From Oxytricha trifallax (taxonomy: Eukaryota; Ciliophora; Spirotrichea; Sporadotrichida; Oxytrichidae): a DNA stretch of 64,000 bases. Both the position numbers and the translations under genes were made by a program. Below are positions 32,377-44,120 of the stretch, in pieces. The number at the start of each line of letters is the position of its first letter. Positions within the stretch are counted from its first letter, which is position 1. The stretch spans positions 1 through 64,000 of the forward strand of contig ARYC01001464.1 of the NCBI GenBank assembly GCA_000711775.1, written 5' to 3'. The notes beneath the pieces are model-generated. The model had not been told where the DNA came from, did no database searches, and was given only the letters and a program-made list of their open reading frames with translations.

Positions 32377-35300
32377 TCAAATGTTTGGAATATTTTACTA
32401 ATCATAGAATTGTTAAATCTACTCCTCATAAATATTTGGGTAATTACTATTTTCAAGGTTGATATATTCATTCTGGTTTCCATCATCAAAATTGGTGTTT
32501 TAATTTAACAAATGACCAGCTGGCAAGAAAGAGTCATTGGCTGCTAAGAATTCCTCTACTAAGTAAATGCTTCCATTTCTGTTTGCTCTTTTTTGCTTGT
32601 GTACCTTAATTTTTTTGGAAAATTCTTGGGAACTTTTAAGTGATTCTCTGAAGCTTTTTAAGTCATTCCCATTAATTGTGAGATTATCTTGATAATTTAA
32701 GCCAATAAAAGCTCCTTTGTTAAACTTTTAACTACTAGAGAAATCGTTCTAGTTATTTTACTCATTTTAGTCTAGGTTACTTAATCTGCTGCTTCTTGCT
32801 GATAAAATAACTGAGTCTGGGTTCGAGACATTTTCAAACTTGTAAAAGTTGCCCATATTGCTATTGCCGTCATTTTTGTCTTTCTTTTTAACTTAAAACA
32901 GCTTGAACTTTCTACTGCTTAATTGCTTCTTGTACTCTTCTACTCCATTTTCTTAATAATTTAAGAAAGACTGTTTTCTAGCATTTTCTTCAAAATCAAG
33001 CTCTTCCTCCTCTTTAATCTCTTCTTAAATTTCTCTGAACTGCATATAATTGCCTTAGTTTCCAAGCATATTATTGCCTCCAAAACTTGATTAAAAAGCA
33101 TTGAAATCTTCCTCTGCTTTATCTTCCTCTTCCTGGGGTCTAGGACTGACGAATTCAATTACATTTTGATCTATTTGAATCTAGCTGTTTTAAGTCATTT
33201 GCATGTTCTATTAATTTGCAGTTTGACCGCCCTTGTTATAGAAGGGGTTTTGCATATAATAGACTGGCTGGTCATCTTAGTTTCTTGATTAAAAAATCAT
33301 GGAATTCCCTCTTTAATGAGATTATAGAACTCCTGCTGAGTTGTGTTAATCTAGAGATATAGTCTTTGATTTTTAGCGATTATGATCACTTAGAATTTAA
33401 TCTTAATTCAATGGTTAAGGTATTAAGTTGTCAAAATTTGAGACAACTTGAGAATCTTATTCTACTTGAGGATTTATTGATTGTTAATTTTAATCTTAAT
33501 CAGGACTCGAACTCTACTTTTCTTATTCTCCCTCTTCATCAGAGTCCTCATCAATAAATGTAGCTGATATTACCTTGATAAAGTTGCTATATACTGTACT
33601 TAAGTCCATCTTTAGAATATAAGCTATTCCTTCTCTACATAAATGGCAAACTCTAGGTTCAGTAGCAATCATATGTTTTCCACATTCATAACATATACCA
33701 CCATGACCACATTCCATAATAACAGCATCAGGCTTTGAATCAAAACAAATACAACACTCCTTTGATGATAAACTCACACTCATTCTATTTATGGAGTCTT
33801 ATCTTATCTTACCCTTTGCATATGTTTGCTATTATTCATTTTAAGCTTTTTGAGATCCTGGATTATCCTTTCTAAAATCTTAACTCATAAATCTTTGCTA
33901 GTTTTTTCTGTTTTGCTTATTCTATTTATGTGAACTATTTTAGAGATTATTGACTTGATTCTAGTCAACTTCAATCTAAGTAAGTTCTTATTCATGAGGT
34001 CTATTAGAATCTTAAAACTCAAAAAAATCATCTTCTTTCTTATAATGCTTTGAGGGCTTAATTTTATGTTAAATTTTTGTGGGAGAGTTGCCGCCAGAAA
34101 ACATAGAGAATTCTCTCTTATGTGGTTTTGAAAATGATTCTGACTTATTTTTCTTATGAGATATTTTAGCATCCTCTAAATGACTTAGCATATCCCTTCT
34201 CAAAATTCGTTGTTTTTCTTCCTTTCTTGATTTTTTGAAGTAAGTATTGGTCAATTTTTTCTAAATTATGTTTATGAGAACAAAGCTTACAATAAACTGA
34301 GGTGTTTTAAATTTGTAAGTTCTAATATGTACAGTCTTTTCCATTTCCTATTCAGCCTCCCCAGTGCTTTGCTAATCGTTTTCTTCATCTCCTGTAAAAG
34401 TAGTTTAATCATCTTCATCTATGTAAAGCACATGTTCAAACCAAGATCTATAATTGATTTATCAATTTATGTGAAAATGTTACATGATCTACGATTTCAA
34501 ACCAATTGTCATTATAACAACAACTATCAAGTATATCAAAGGATATCTCAAAATAACGAATGGTATCATGTTTTCTGGTATTTAGAGCTTAGCTTAACTT
34601 TGAGAGGACCCATCGCTTTAAGAACCCTAATCATGAGCTTATCCCTTATAATTTAGATCTCCATTAAAGTCGAAAATCTAAATAATGTTTATTATTGGTA
34701 AAAGAGTTGAGACAACGAATCCTCCGCATACAATGAAAGCCCAAAATGATGCCAAAACTATAAAAATAGATAAAATATTTAAAAGTGATTACTATCTGAT
34801 TTTGTTGATTCTTCCTTTAAGTAATTCAAAGCAGTGTTTAAAAAGATAATTAAACTAGCTATTCCCATGATTCCTTAAATTGCAAAGCTACACCAATAGG
34901 GCCAAAAGGTTGTGCTCCAATCTAAACAAAATGCTATATTCATTAAAATTAAAAATTCATAATTTATTAGACTTAAATCTTGCTGTCGTGTTAATGGGAA
35001 ATAATTATAAAATCTTAAGCTTCTTTGATATTAATGAAGAAACAATAATTTCAATTATTCAATTTTTTAAATAAATGTCTTATTTATAATATCTTAAGAG
35101 TAATTTAAAACATTAATCATTACCCTTGTAAGTATTTTAGTTTTTAAATCCCATTAAGTATGTTTATCAAGTTTTAGTAAAGCACTGAATCCAATTAAAA
35201 GCCTTAAAACAATAATAACCTTTGTCATTAATTGCATAGTAGCGTTACAAGGAGTCTCCTCATATCTAATACAGAAGCAACTAATAGCACAAGCTAAGAC

Positions 35301-36372
35301 AGCAGGAGCTGCTATACTCATTCCAGTTACATGGATCTAGTCGTGATAAGAAACATAGAAAAGTATCATAGTCCAAACAACCGTGTAAATCGAGTTCTCA
35401 AAGGCTCTCAGAAAACTTGGCATTCTTTACCAAGATTATTTATGATTCAGCTTTTTATTAAGAAATCTTCTTCCATAAATTATCGTTTTGTAGGAATGAA
35501 AAACTATTAGCACAAGCAAGGGGAATAAAGCTTTAACATGCGGGAAAAATGTCAGTTGTATAAGGAGGGAAGCTATGAAAACCAAATATACTAAAAAGTA
35601 AGCAATGAAGTTATCTACTTGCTCTCGAATGTTAATTGTTCTCATAGAAGCATTATCGATAAGATACTATTCATATTCCTATCGATTAACAAAGGTTTAA
35701 TCAAATGGATCTAATCTATCTTGAATGTTTTATAAACTTGGACCACTATATTCCTCATCATTTTATGTTCTCATCATAGTCTCTTCTGTAGTGTGAATTT
35801 AGGTCAAGTTTTGGCTTGTGTTATTATTTTCAATTTGGCTTGGTCTTTAAACTTAGCTTGCTCTGGAAAATCTGTTGCTTGTTCTATTATTACGTCTAAA
35901 TCTATTATTAATTACTCTGCTTTGTGTAGTCGTCTATGATTAAACTTTTCTACAATAAAGGTTACATTTTAAATTTGTGATTAAGTTTAAATAGTTGCCA
36001 CAGAGGACTGGTTTTATCTATGTCTTCCTATCAAACCACCAATTATCCCTCCCATATTACCTCGAGACGGCGCTCTACGATTGACTGAAATTGATTGATT
36101 TCTGCCATTTCCGCTAGTTACTTACGATCCATTAGTTCTGCCCATATCTTAAGAGATTTATCGATTAATAATATTTGCTCTATTCCTATGTGCAGTAGTA
36201 TTTTATGAACTGGTGTTTGTAGCATTTCCTCCTAATGGCATGATGGATAGATTTGGGTCGTTGATTGCACTATCGTTTATGTTTATAGATCCTAACTCAC
36301 TCCCTCCGATTGATTGAAATTGCAATTATTCAGTTCTATTTTAAGTTGCTTAATGTGAGACTCTTTAGCCAT
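32377..36372 (-). CDS. Multipass membrane protein with RING finger and long Asn/Gln-rich tail (possibly TMEM185-like)
   Basis: Starts MAKESHIKQLKIELNN (36372); a Ser/Asn/Gln-rich region follows. Hydrophobic segments come next: FIAYFLVYLVFIASLLIQLTFF, ALFPLLVLIVF, YTVVWTMILFYVSY, MSIAAPAVLACAISCFC, VIIVLRLLIGFSALL, GIMGIASLIIFLNTAL, IVLASFWAFIVCGGFVVSTLL, and YPLIYLIVVVIMTIGL. A C3HC4 RING (CCICFDSKPDAVIMECGHGG, CYECGK, CHLCREG) sits at 33760-33600 and a Gln/Asn/Glu-rich tail of about 380 residues follows to TGA 32377-32379. The membrane part plus RING recalls the Tmemb_185A/TMEM185 group with RING found in ciliates, suggesting a membrane E3 ubiquitin ligase. Probable IESs lie near 34500, 34770 and 34890-35150. 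A frame change near 35960 may be another IES or an error. Could be two genes if a stop lies near 34500. Confidence 0.65.
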
Positions 36373-37152
36373 TATTAAGAAATATCAAATTTATAGAGAA
36401 ATTTAACAAACATAAATAAAATTCCATAATTATAAATTAAAAAGTAATACAATTTTTTAATAAATAAAGATTTATTTATTATATTATCAGTGGTAAACTA
36501 CTTTAAAATATTTTTGTATATTAAAAAAGTGTTAAAATTTTTTGAAGTAAATTTGGTACAAAATCATTTTATCATACTAGCATTTTTACTAAGCAAAATA
36601 CATTTGAATTTTTTGAAATATATTTTTAATTTTTTTATTAAATAACAAAATTTTAAGAAATAGATGAAATAATTTTATTTCAAGGATATTTCGATTTTAT
36701 CGATGATGTCCTAACTATTGATTTGATTATGGATGACCTAAATCAACTGAGAGATTATTCATTTATATTTTTATTTATTGAAAATCAAACTTTGTTATTT
36801 ATTAAATTCAAATCATCTTTTATCTTTACCAATTTGAATATATAATATCTCAATGTTTCTTAATGTATTAATAAAACCAATTTATAGTTCATTTATATAT
36901 TTGTTAATATAATTTTATGCCCTTTTTATAGGCTATAGCTAAATATAAAAAATTTCTTACACATCCTTAATTATTTATAGATCGTTATTCCTTGCTTCTC
37001 ACATTAAACTTGAGTAATAAATCAATAAAATTAAAAATAAATCTTAAGAAAAATTCTCAATTATTTTGTGCTTTTGATTGGTTATGGTTGATTGTTATCT
37101 TAAAATAAAAATATTCTATTGGTAGTTAATAAATTAAATTTAAAATATATAA
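36373..37152. other. AT-rich intergenic region between divergent genes
   Basis: Separates the membrane/RING gene (-) and the CDC6-like gene (+). It must contain both 5' regions, and probably somatic chromosome ends, but no conserved signal is recognised. Confidence 0.4.
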
Positions 37153-39386
37153 ATGTTGGGGAAACGATAGCGCGTGCTCTGTGAAAATAGCGGTACTCTC
37201 ACTGATAAAAAACTCAAGCTAAATGACTTTTAAGACTGTACATTTGACAGGGAAAGTGTATCTACAAACACTTAGTCTAAGTGCATTACACCAGTTGACA
37301 GCTAGATTAAAGTCCTGTCTGAAGTCTAGATTATCAATACTTTTTTTAAAAAAAGTTGATAATGAAAATATTAATTGGATTTTAGTTGAATATCATTGTT
37401 AAATGTCTCATAATTTAAACTGATTTGACAATTTATATCAAATTCTTTTGTTAAATTATTATTAAATTTTACAAATTAAAATACCTTAATATGCAAGAAT
37501 GATAATGAAACAATACCTCTAAAGCTAAACTCTATATTGAAAAATAATAAACAAACAGCTCCTATAAATTCCGCAGAATTGAAGGACAAAATAATTGAAC
37601 TCCTCGGGGAATTTATTGATGAATATAACTGCAATCATTAGCAAGACTTAGAGAGCAACGTCAAAGTGGAAATATTCACAAGAGACCTGGAACAAAAATG
37701 CATCCTTGATTTCATAAGCGACAGTATGAAATCTAAAAAGTCTTCCTTAATGTATTTATGCGGACATCCATTTATAATGTTTAAGATTAACATTTTAAGC
37801 AGTAATTTTGGGGTTGTAAGAGTATGGGTGTAATAAATTTGTAACTCCATTATAAATTATCCAGGTACAGGCAAAACTTCAACATTACATGCTGTTCTCT
37901 AATAAATCAGATTGAACGAGAAATAAAACCCACTCTACGAGCAAGTTGAGATGATGTTCTACAACGCTATGTCATTCGATAAAGTTAAGAATTTTTCCAA
38001 GAAACTTCTTAACGACTTGTGCTTCAAATTATAAGGTCTATAAGAATGTAAGGAATTAATGCCAGATAAAAGAGGAGTACTTCCTAAACTTGATATGGAA
38101 GATATATCAAACATACTAGCGAGCAAACTAAGAACTAAATCTTGAAATTATTATGAATGAATGTCATTCATTTTTTATCTTAGCCTTTATTTTATAAATC
38201 TGGTATGACTAAAATCATAGTAATTGATGAGATTGATTGCTTCGAGTCATACGCGAAGGATTTCTTAACTATGGTTAAAGCCATACTTGCCAGTTAGTCA
38301 AATACGATACTGATCGGGATCGCAAATTCTGTCGACTTACCATTTAAACATAAGCATTCTGCAATTGCACTAAGAAACTAACAACTATTGTTCAAGCCAT
38401 ATGATGAGCAGCAGATTAAAAAGGCAAACAATTTTTAATTAAACTATTTAAGTTATTATATAAACGTGAAAACTTTAGATCAACACAAGTTTTAAAATTT
38501 TATTAACGGCGTTCGATAATATTAGGTTTTTAATTATCGACATCATGGAGAAGAAAACATTTTCAAAGTTTAGAAGACAGTCAGACTAACTTAGAGCCCT
38601 TCCATAAATAACATAATTTGTATTCGATCACATAGAAAAGAGAGCTGTAGAACTCATCGCCTCAAAAGTTGCAAAAATGAATGGAGATATCAGAGTCGCT
38701 TTCGATATCATTAAATCATGTTTCTCCGAGCTCTAAGACAGCTTGTTCGAATTCGAAGACGATTCTAAATTTTAAGCAAGTCAGGTCAAGATCACTCTGG
38801 GTATGGTTGCTAAAGTTTTCAAAATTAAATACGGTTCTAAAATAACAGAGACTCTTGGAAAATTACCAAGGTAAAACCTAACAGTATTAGACGCAATAAT
38901 TAAGCTAATTGATTTAATTGAGCAAATGAATTTTATGAAACATATTTAAATTTATTTTATTCAAACTAGTTAATTGAGAAAGGAGGAGATGACAAGAAGT
39001 TTACTTATCACGAACTATTTGCAAAGCTCACAGATATGTTTCTGAGAAATCCTGTCATTGGAAAGATGACTTTCAGCGAGATGGACAGCATACTGGAGGT
39101 CCTCCAAAATTATAATATTATTGAGATTGATAAGAATGGAAAAAATTTTAACAAGATTGATTCAAAGAATGTTAGATTTGGTTTAAAAATCGAATTTTCA
39201 GAATTAATAGATGCCATAAATTTAATATTAAATTAATTTTATTACAAGAATCTTAGCCTTAATTCTTAGCTGATTCCTTTCCCTTTTGTTTATTCAAATA
39301 CTTAATTATTAAATTATAAAATAAATGACTTGAACGATACTCAAGATCAGACTTAAAAGGAGAGCACAGGGAGTAATATTTAATGA
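37153..39386 (+). CDS. CDC6/ORC1-like AAA+ replication-initiation ATPase
   Basis: MLGKRQRVLCENSGTLTDKK opens a basic N-terminus with TPVDS (CDK-type site). Then VEIFTRDLEQKCILDFI (the RE.E..I..FL entry typical of ORC1/CDC6), SSLMYLCGHP + GTGKTSTLHAVLQQ (Walker A, split by an IES), a sensor/Walker B block KIIVIDEIDCFE, IGIANSVDLP (sensor 1), HSAIALRNQQLLFKPYDEQQI (box VII region), FSKFRRQSDQ, VAKMNGDIRVAFDIIKSCF (sensor 2 GD.R.A.D), and a winged-helix-like C-terminus FTYHELFAKLTDMFLRNP...MTFSEMDSILEVL. Five IESs with pointers give in-frame joins except the first, which is off by one base next to a T7A7 run. Stop TGA 39384-39386. Loads MCM helicase at origins in the nucleus. Confidence 0.88.
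37357..37499. other. IES 1 of CDC6-like gene, pointer TGATAATGAAA (11 bp)
   Basis: TGATAATGAAA at 37357-37367 and 37500-37510. The frame after joining is one base off, perhaps because of the T7A7 homopolymer just before the left pointer. Confidence 0.6.
37766..37858. other. IES 2 of CDC6-like gene, pointer ATCCA
   Basis: ATCCA at 37766-37770 and 37859-37863. Joining gives YLCGHPGTGKTSTLH: the IES splits the Walker A motif. Confidence 0.9.
38137..38195. other. IES 3 of CDC6-like gene, pointer AAATCT
   Basis: AAATCT at 38137-38142 and 38196-38201; joining gives LRTKSGMTKIIVIDE in frame. Confidence 0.9.
38423..38507. other. IES 4 of CDC6-like gene, pointer GGC
   Basis: GGC at 38423-38425 and 38508-38510; joining gives QQIKKAFDNIRFLI in frame. 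A longer chance repeat (TTTTTAATTA) nearby would break the frame. Confidence 0.75.
38914..38969. other. IES 5 of CDC6-like gene, pointer TTAATTGAG
   Basis: TTAATTGAG at 38914-38922 and 38970-38978; joining gives LIDLIEKGGDDKKF in frame. Confidence 0.9.
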
Positions 39387-39859
39387 ACCCTTGAGAAAAA
39401 TGGCGGTTAACTAGACCTTATTAATTGAAAGAATTCAATGTTAACAAACTAACAATAACTTCCATAATTAATATTAAATTTTGAAAAGTCGAGTGGACAA
39501 CTTGTGGTTGGCAAGAGAATCCAAGTTAAGAAACTCAATTGAATACATAATAAAAATTCTTAAATTGATATAGCTATCACTTAATAGTGATTTATATCCA
39601 CACTTAATATATCATTCAATAAACCTAATTTTTTTTCACATAATTTATATGGTTTTTGATTATAAAAGTATTTGGGGTTTAATAATTTTTAATTAAGAAA
39701 CTTCAACCACAAATATCTTATTTTCAAATTTTAAATGGATATTATTCTTTGGAGATCATTTTAAAATCTATAATCTTAATTTTGACTTTAAATTAAATAA
39801 ATCTTCAATTCCAATTGTAATTAGCCACTTGATTAAAGAGTTTAAGATATTTCCTTTTT
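39387..39859. other. Intergenic region between convergent CDC6-like and NAA25-like genes
   Basis: AT-rich apart from 39480-39570, where the plus strand reads KSRVDNLWLARESKLRNSIE without a stop and with coding-like composition. That stretch could be an orphan MDS of another gene or the 3' flank of the CDC6-like gene. Nothing else recognised. Confidence 0.35.
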
Positions 39860-42800
39860 TCATTAGAATGCCCCATTTGAAGATATTTCTTTAAACCTTT
39901 TACTAACATTTATTGCGTTCTCCTTCAACCTGTCTCTCGCTAATTTCTCTTCCTTGACTATTTCAGTAAGTTTTCTATTAAGTATGTTGGATAAATTCTG
40001 TTCTGAAGTTTAGAGCTTTAAAAGGTCGTTTGAGTTAGCAAGTGATTTTAGGTGCAAGTCTCTCTTAGTAAAGTAATCAATTTCATAGAGGAAAGCAGGG
40101 GATTGGAAATATGCGGAAAGGTCTTTGATAAGTTGTTTTAGTGGATTTACTATGTGATTGTTTAGGTCATCTTATGAAATAATTTATAGCATTAAAAATA
40201 GAGAGTAAATTTTAATCATATAACTTATATAATAGATTTTTCTTAAAATTATCTTAAGCTTAGTTTGAATCTCCCTTCTTCTTTTTCTTTGATGATGGTA
40301 TTAAAGCCTTCAAAGTATCTGATAGCAAATCAAATAAAATAGGCAAGAGAGTTTCACTCAAGAATACTTAAAGAAACAGTTATCTATTTTCAGTTGATTA
40401 TCCAAAAGGAACTTTTGATTTTATTTATTCTACTAAATCTTTAACTGCTAACAATTTTTAGATTACTTCTTCTCCTGGCTGTCCTTCTTTCTTTTCTATG
40501 GTGTTTAGTCTATAAAATATACTCGTATAAAATAAATGATGATTCCATAATAATGTTTTGATTTAATAATAATTGAAGAAATAATTCTCATGTTAAATTT
40601 TATAAGTCTCTTAATTAGTTCAAGAATTTAAATGGAGTAGTTCAAAAATTTATTAACAGATTCAATCTATCTTAAATACACATCTCCGATATCCTGTCTA
40701 CTACCAAGTTCTTTCTCACTTAGATATTTTTCATAAACTTCTTTTTGTACTTAGAATTATTCAATTAACTGAATGATTTTTACTTTGTCTTTTTGTGTTT
40801 ATATCTAACCAAGTAAATTGAATAAGCCATGAATCATTGAAAAAGTTTCTGAAAGTTCTAGTACACCTAGTGAATTTGTCATATTTTCTTTGTAGTTACT
40901 TTTGCGATCATATTTGTAGTAAATTCATTTTATTTTTAGCTTCCTCAATATTTCAATCATTTCATAAAAAAATGTTGAAGTCAATAAAATAAAACCTTAG
41001 TAGTAACTGTAGATCTTATCATCCTTAGTTATTTCTTTCATCATCATATCCTTCTCAAATTCTTATCTCCAACTTTACTCAGGTTTCTTGAATGATCCAA
41101 ATTCTGGCAGCACATCGAATTAATGTTAAACAATTTTTAAATCTTGAGTCCTCTTCTTTCTCTGGTCTGATTCAAAGTTAAGCAAGATTGAAGATTCTTG
41201 GTCAAGTTAACCACTCATGTTTTCAAAGAATGATTTGTAGTATTCTTGCTAGGTTTTAATGTTTTCACCAAGTTCAATCATTTGTGAAAGTGATTTCATT
41301 ACTTAAGCAAAGTATGAGTTGTTCAAATAATCCTCATATTCTATGAAATTTTCAATTTAGTCAAAGTTCAATTCAGTAAGAGCCTTCATTTTGCATTCTT
41401 TAAGGTTCTTTGAGTTCATCTTTGAGTATTTATTGTACTTCAAAGTAAATGATTTAAATAGATTGGTTTCTCTGAAGTCAACTGCATGTCTTAAAACTAA
41501 GAATCCCATTGATTCCAGTTGCACTCCCTTCAAACCCAAAGATTACACAACTTAGTTGAAGGAAGTTGATAAACCTTGCTTGTCATAAATTTTAAGTAAA
41601 GCTAGTGCAATGTCGAAGTTATAGGGAGATTTTTCAAGAGCAAACTCCAATAGGGTTATTCTATACAAATAATTGCTATCATTTTCAGTACTGTCAAGGG
41701 GTTCTAGCAACTCGTTTATGACTACCACTAAATCATCAGCTAATTTTCTCTCTCCTTTCTCTGGTTTGCCATCTAACTAAACCAATCTGAAATATTCTTC
41801 ATGAATTTAAGTAACTATTTCCTTAAGCTTTTCCTCTTCAGTTTCATTGTAAAGACCTAGTACTTTCCTTAATTTATGCAAGTTGATAGTAGCTCTCCCT
41901 CTTCTAACTGGATCTTAAATCTGCTCTACTTAATTTTAAAATTCTTCAGATAATTAGTGACGTAAGTTTTTGTTCAAAAATGGTATGAATGGATACAAAT
42001 CAAAGACCATAGAGTTTAATTCTATATATCTAATCGCGTAATCTTGAATTTAATTTTTGTAAGATTAAATACCTTCTTCTATATAAGAATTAATTTAGAC
42101 TTCATTTTCAAAGAGTCTAATCATTATCTTATTTTTCAATAAAAGTTGTGATAGGATTGCTGATTTTCTGCAATTATGATATTTTAAATTAATTTAAAAA
42201 TGAAAAAGTTTAATTCTGGTCTTTGAAGTAAAGTAACTTATCTTATTGAATTTTATAATGATAGTTAGTAGTCTTGTTTTCCATGTGTAACGATTAATAT
42301 TTCTTAAAAGATCCATAAAGATTTTTCAGAGATTATTCATGATTTTCCAAATCAAATAATTTGAAAGTATTCTCTTCTTCTAATGGTATGTTTTCTTAAC
42401 TGTCTAAATTCTCAATATATGATTTGTCAATTACGATATTTTTCAGTTTAAGTTAATCAACAACAAGTGAGATAAGAAGTTCGTGATGATCATATATACT
42501 CTAAAATTCATCAACATTTTAACGAATTAAAAAGTTGAGATAATTCAGAATTATAAACAAACATGCTAATAGTTATGTTTGATTATAGAAATCAGTTCTT
42601 GAATGACTCCAATAATATCGCCTTACTTGTACTTAAGTTATTGTAAATATTAAGTTTAATCATAGAATTTCAGTTGAATAAATACCTCACTAAAATAGAA
42701 ATGTCTTTAATAAGGAATAATAAACCAGTCTGCGCTTGTCTAAAATCATGCCAAAAGATTATTCATGTTGATTTAAATACTCTAGAGCCTTGTCAAACTG

Positions 42801-43885
42801 CTTCTTTGCCAAAAGAATTTTGAAGTAAAGTTAATACATTTTTTATTTTTTATCAAGATTGAAAATGATTTTGTTATTAATTATAAAAATGTTAGTCCTT
42901 AACAATTCATCTTTTATAAATAAAATGAATAAGTTAGACGAAATACTAAGGAACAGATGGCTGTATATCGTCTTTGTAGTGAGTTTGACGTTGTTTCTCA
43001 ATAAATGCAAGAGCTAAGTCTATGCTCATAGGTGATGCACCCTTAGTTTGAGAATTTATATTTTCAAAATTTTAATTGTCTGTCATATTTATAAATCAAC
43101 CTTAATTTGTTTTTGCAAGAAATTATATGAGACAGCATATATAGTGCTTAGATTGAATATAAAGCGAATTCTTTCTCTTGGAAACTCATTGCTATTTTAT
43201 TAGCCATTCCACTCATCTTCTAGTATTCATTCATGAATGTGTACTATGTGAATATTATTAATAAAATATTAAGTTCTATAAGATCATACGCTTTAATATA
43301 TTATAGTTTGATGGCAGTTTGTTTATCATTAGGATTAAGCTACTGCAGTTTCTCTCTGAGCACCAGTAGCTTCTCATAGCACCCTATTTCCTGCATGATC
43401 ACATCAGCTTGCTCCAGTAACTACTGATCATTAATTCATATATAAATTTTATAATAAAAACTGATTTGTTGACATAAGATTATTTTCTATCATTAATCTT
43501 GGACTCTAATATTTCCTTGACTATTTCTTCAATGTCATGGAATGCCTCAGAGCGTCTGTTTGATTTATCTAACACGTAACACTTGACTATTCTATAGTAT
43601 AGTCTTTCTATTTTATTATAATTTTGTAATATATTTACTTTTTAACTTCAAATTATATGTTACTATAATTAAAAAATAATTTGGTGCATTTTCTGTGAAT
43701 TCTTATCGAGTAGAGTGTTTACTTAACGCATGGCTTTCTTCAAGTCGCCCACTTCTATCAAGTCATACACCTGAGATATTTTCCTCTCGAATGCTGATTT
43801 TAATAACTTAAACCTATATGATAAACACAATTTACTACTCTGTATTTGATATTATATATGCTGCTACATTTAAGGATGACTGCAT
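39860..43885 (-). CDS. NAA25/MDM20-like auxiliary subunit of N-terminal acetyltransferase B
   Basis: Starts MQSSLNVAAY at 43885; after a 40-bp IES the TPR-like N-terminus reads SQVYDLIEVGDLKKAMRQVN, matching the IYD.L..GN.K.AIQQ..KLL opening of NAA25. LYFKILLAKKQFDKALEYLN (about 42830) matches the LYY.IL...GKY.EAL segment. GVQLESMGFLVLRHAVDFRE with IENFIEYEDYLNNSYFAQV (about 41500-41300) matches the human stretch ending FRNRLNNSLHFAQV. The C-terminus VKEEKLARDRLKENAINVSKR ends at TGA 39860-39862. About 1,100-1,200 residues after IES removal; further short IESs lie around 43640-43690, 43430-43490, 43240-43310, 42880-42950, 42640-42720 and 42180-42230. NatB acetylates Met-Asp/Glu/Asn/Gln N-termini co-translationally; NAA25 anchors catalytic NAA20 to the ribosome. 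Confidence 0.8.
43815..43854. other. First IES of NAA25-like gene, pointer TATATG
   Basis: TATATG at 43815-43820 and 43855-43860 (CATATA on the coding strand). Joining gives LNVAAYRFKLLKSAFERK in frame. Confidence 0.8.
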
Positions 43886-44120
43886 ATTTACCGTCGATAT
43901 ATTTATATTAAAAGATATTAATTAGATTATTCTCAATCACTCCTTAATCACTATCCCACTAATGCATATATAATATCTTTTTTATTAGAAGAATGCGTTA
44001 AGGCAGAGAGAGATTGAGGGTGAGTAAAACGATAAATTAGTGATGATTCTAGTTTGAATGAGTTTATTTAGTTCTTGAAGAAATGATTGTTAATAATTAA
44101 AATATAATAAAAAATTAACA
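43886..44120. promoter_or_regulatory. 235-bp divergent intergenic region, NAA25-like / MORN gene
   Basis: Start codons of the two genes are 236 bp apart on opposite strands. The interval contains a purine-rich stretch GGCAGAGAGAGATTGAGGGTGAG near 44005. It must supply both 5' regions, by inference as a shared promoter if the two genes share one somatic chromosome. No defined motif. Confidence 0.4.

Noticed and set aside
34327-34656. 109-codon plus-strand ORF
   Set aside because: It is antisense to membrane segments and tail of the RING gene (minus); hydrophobic look comes from the opposite strand.
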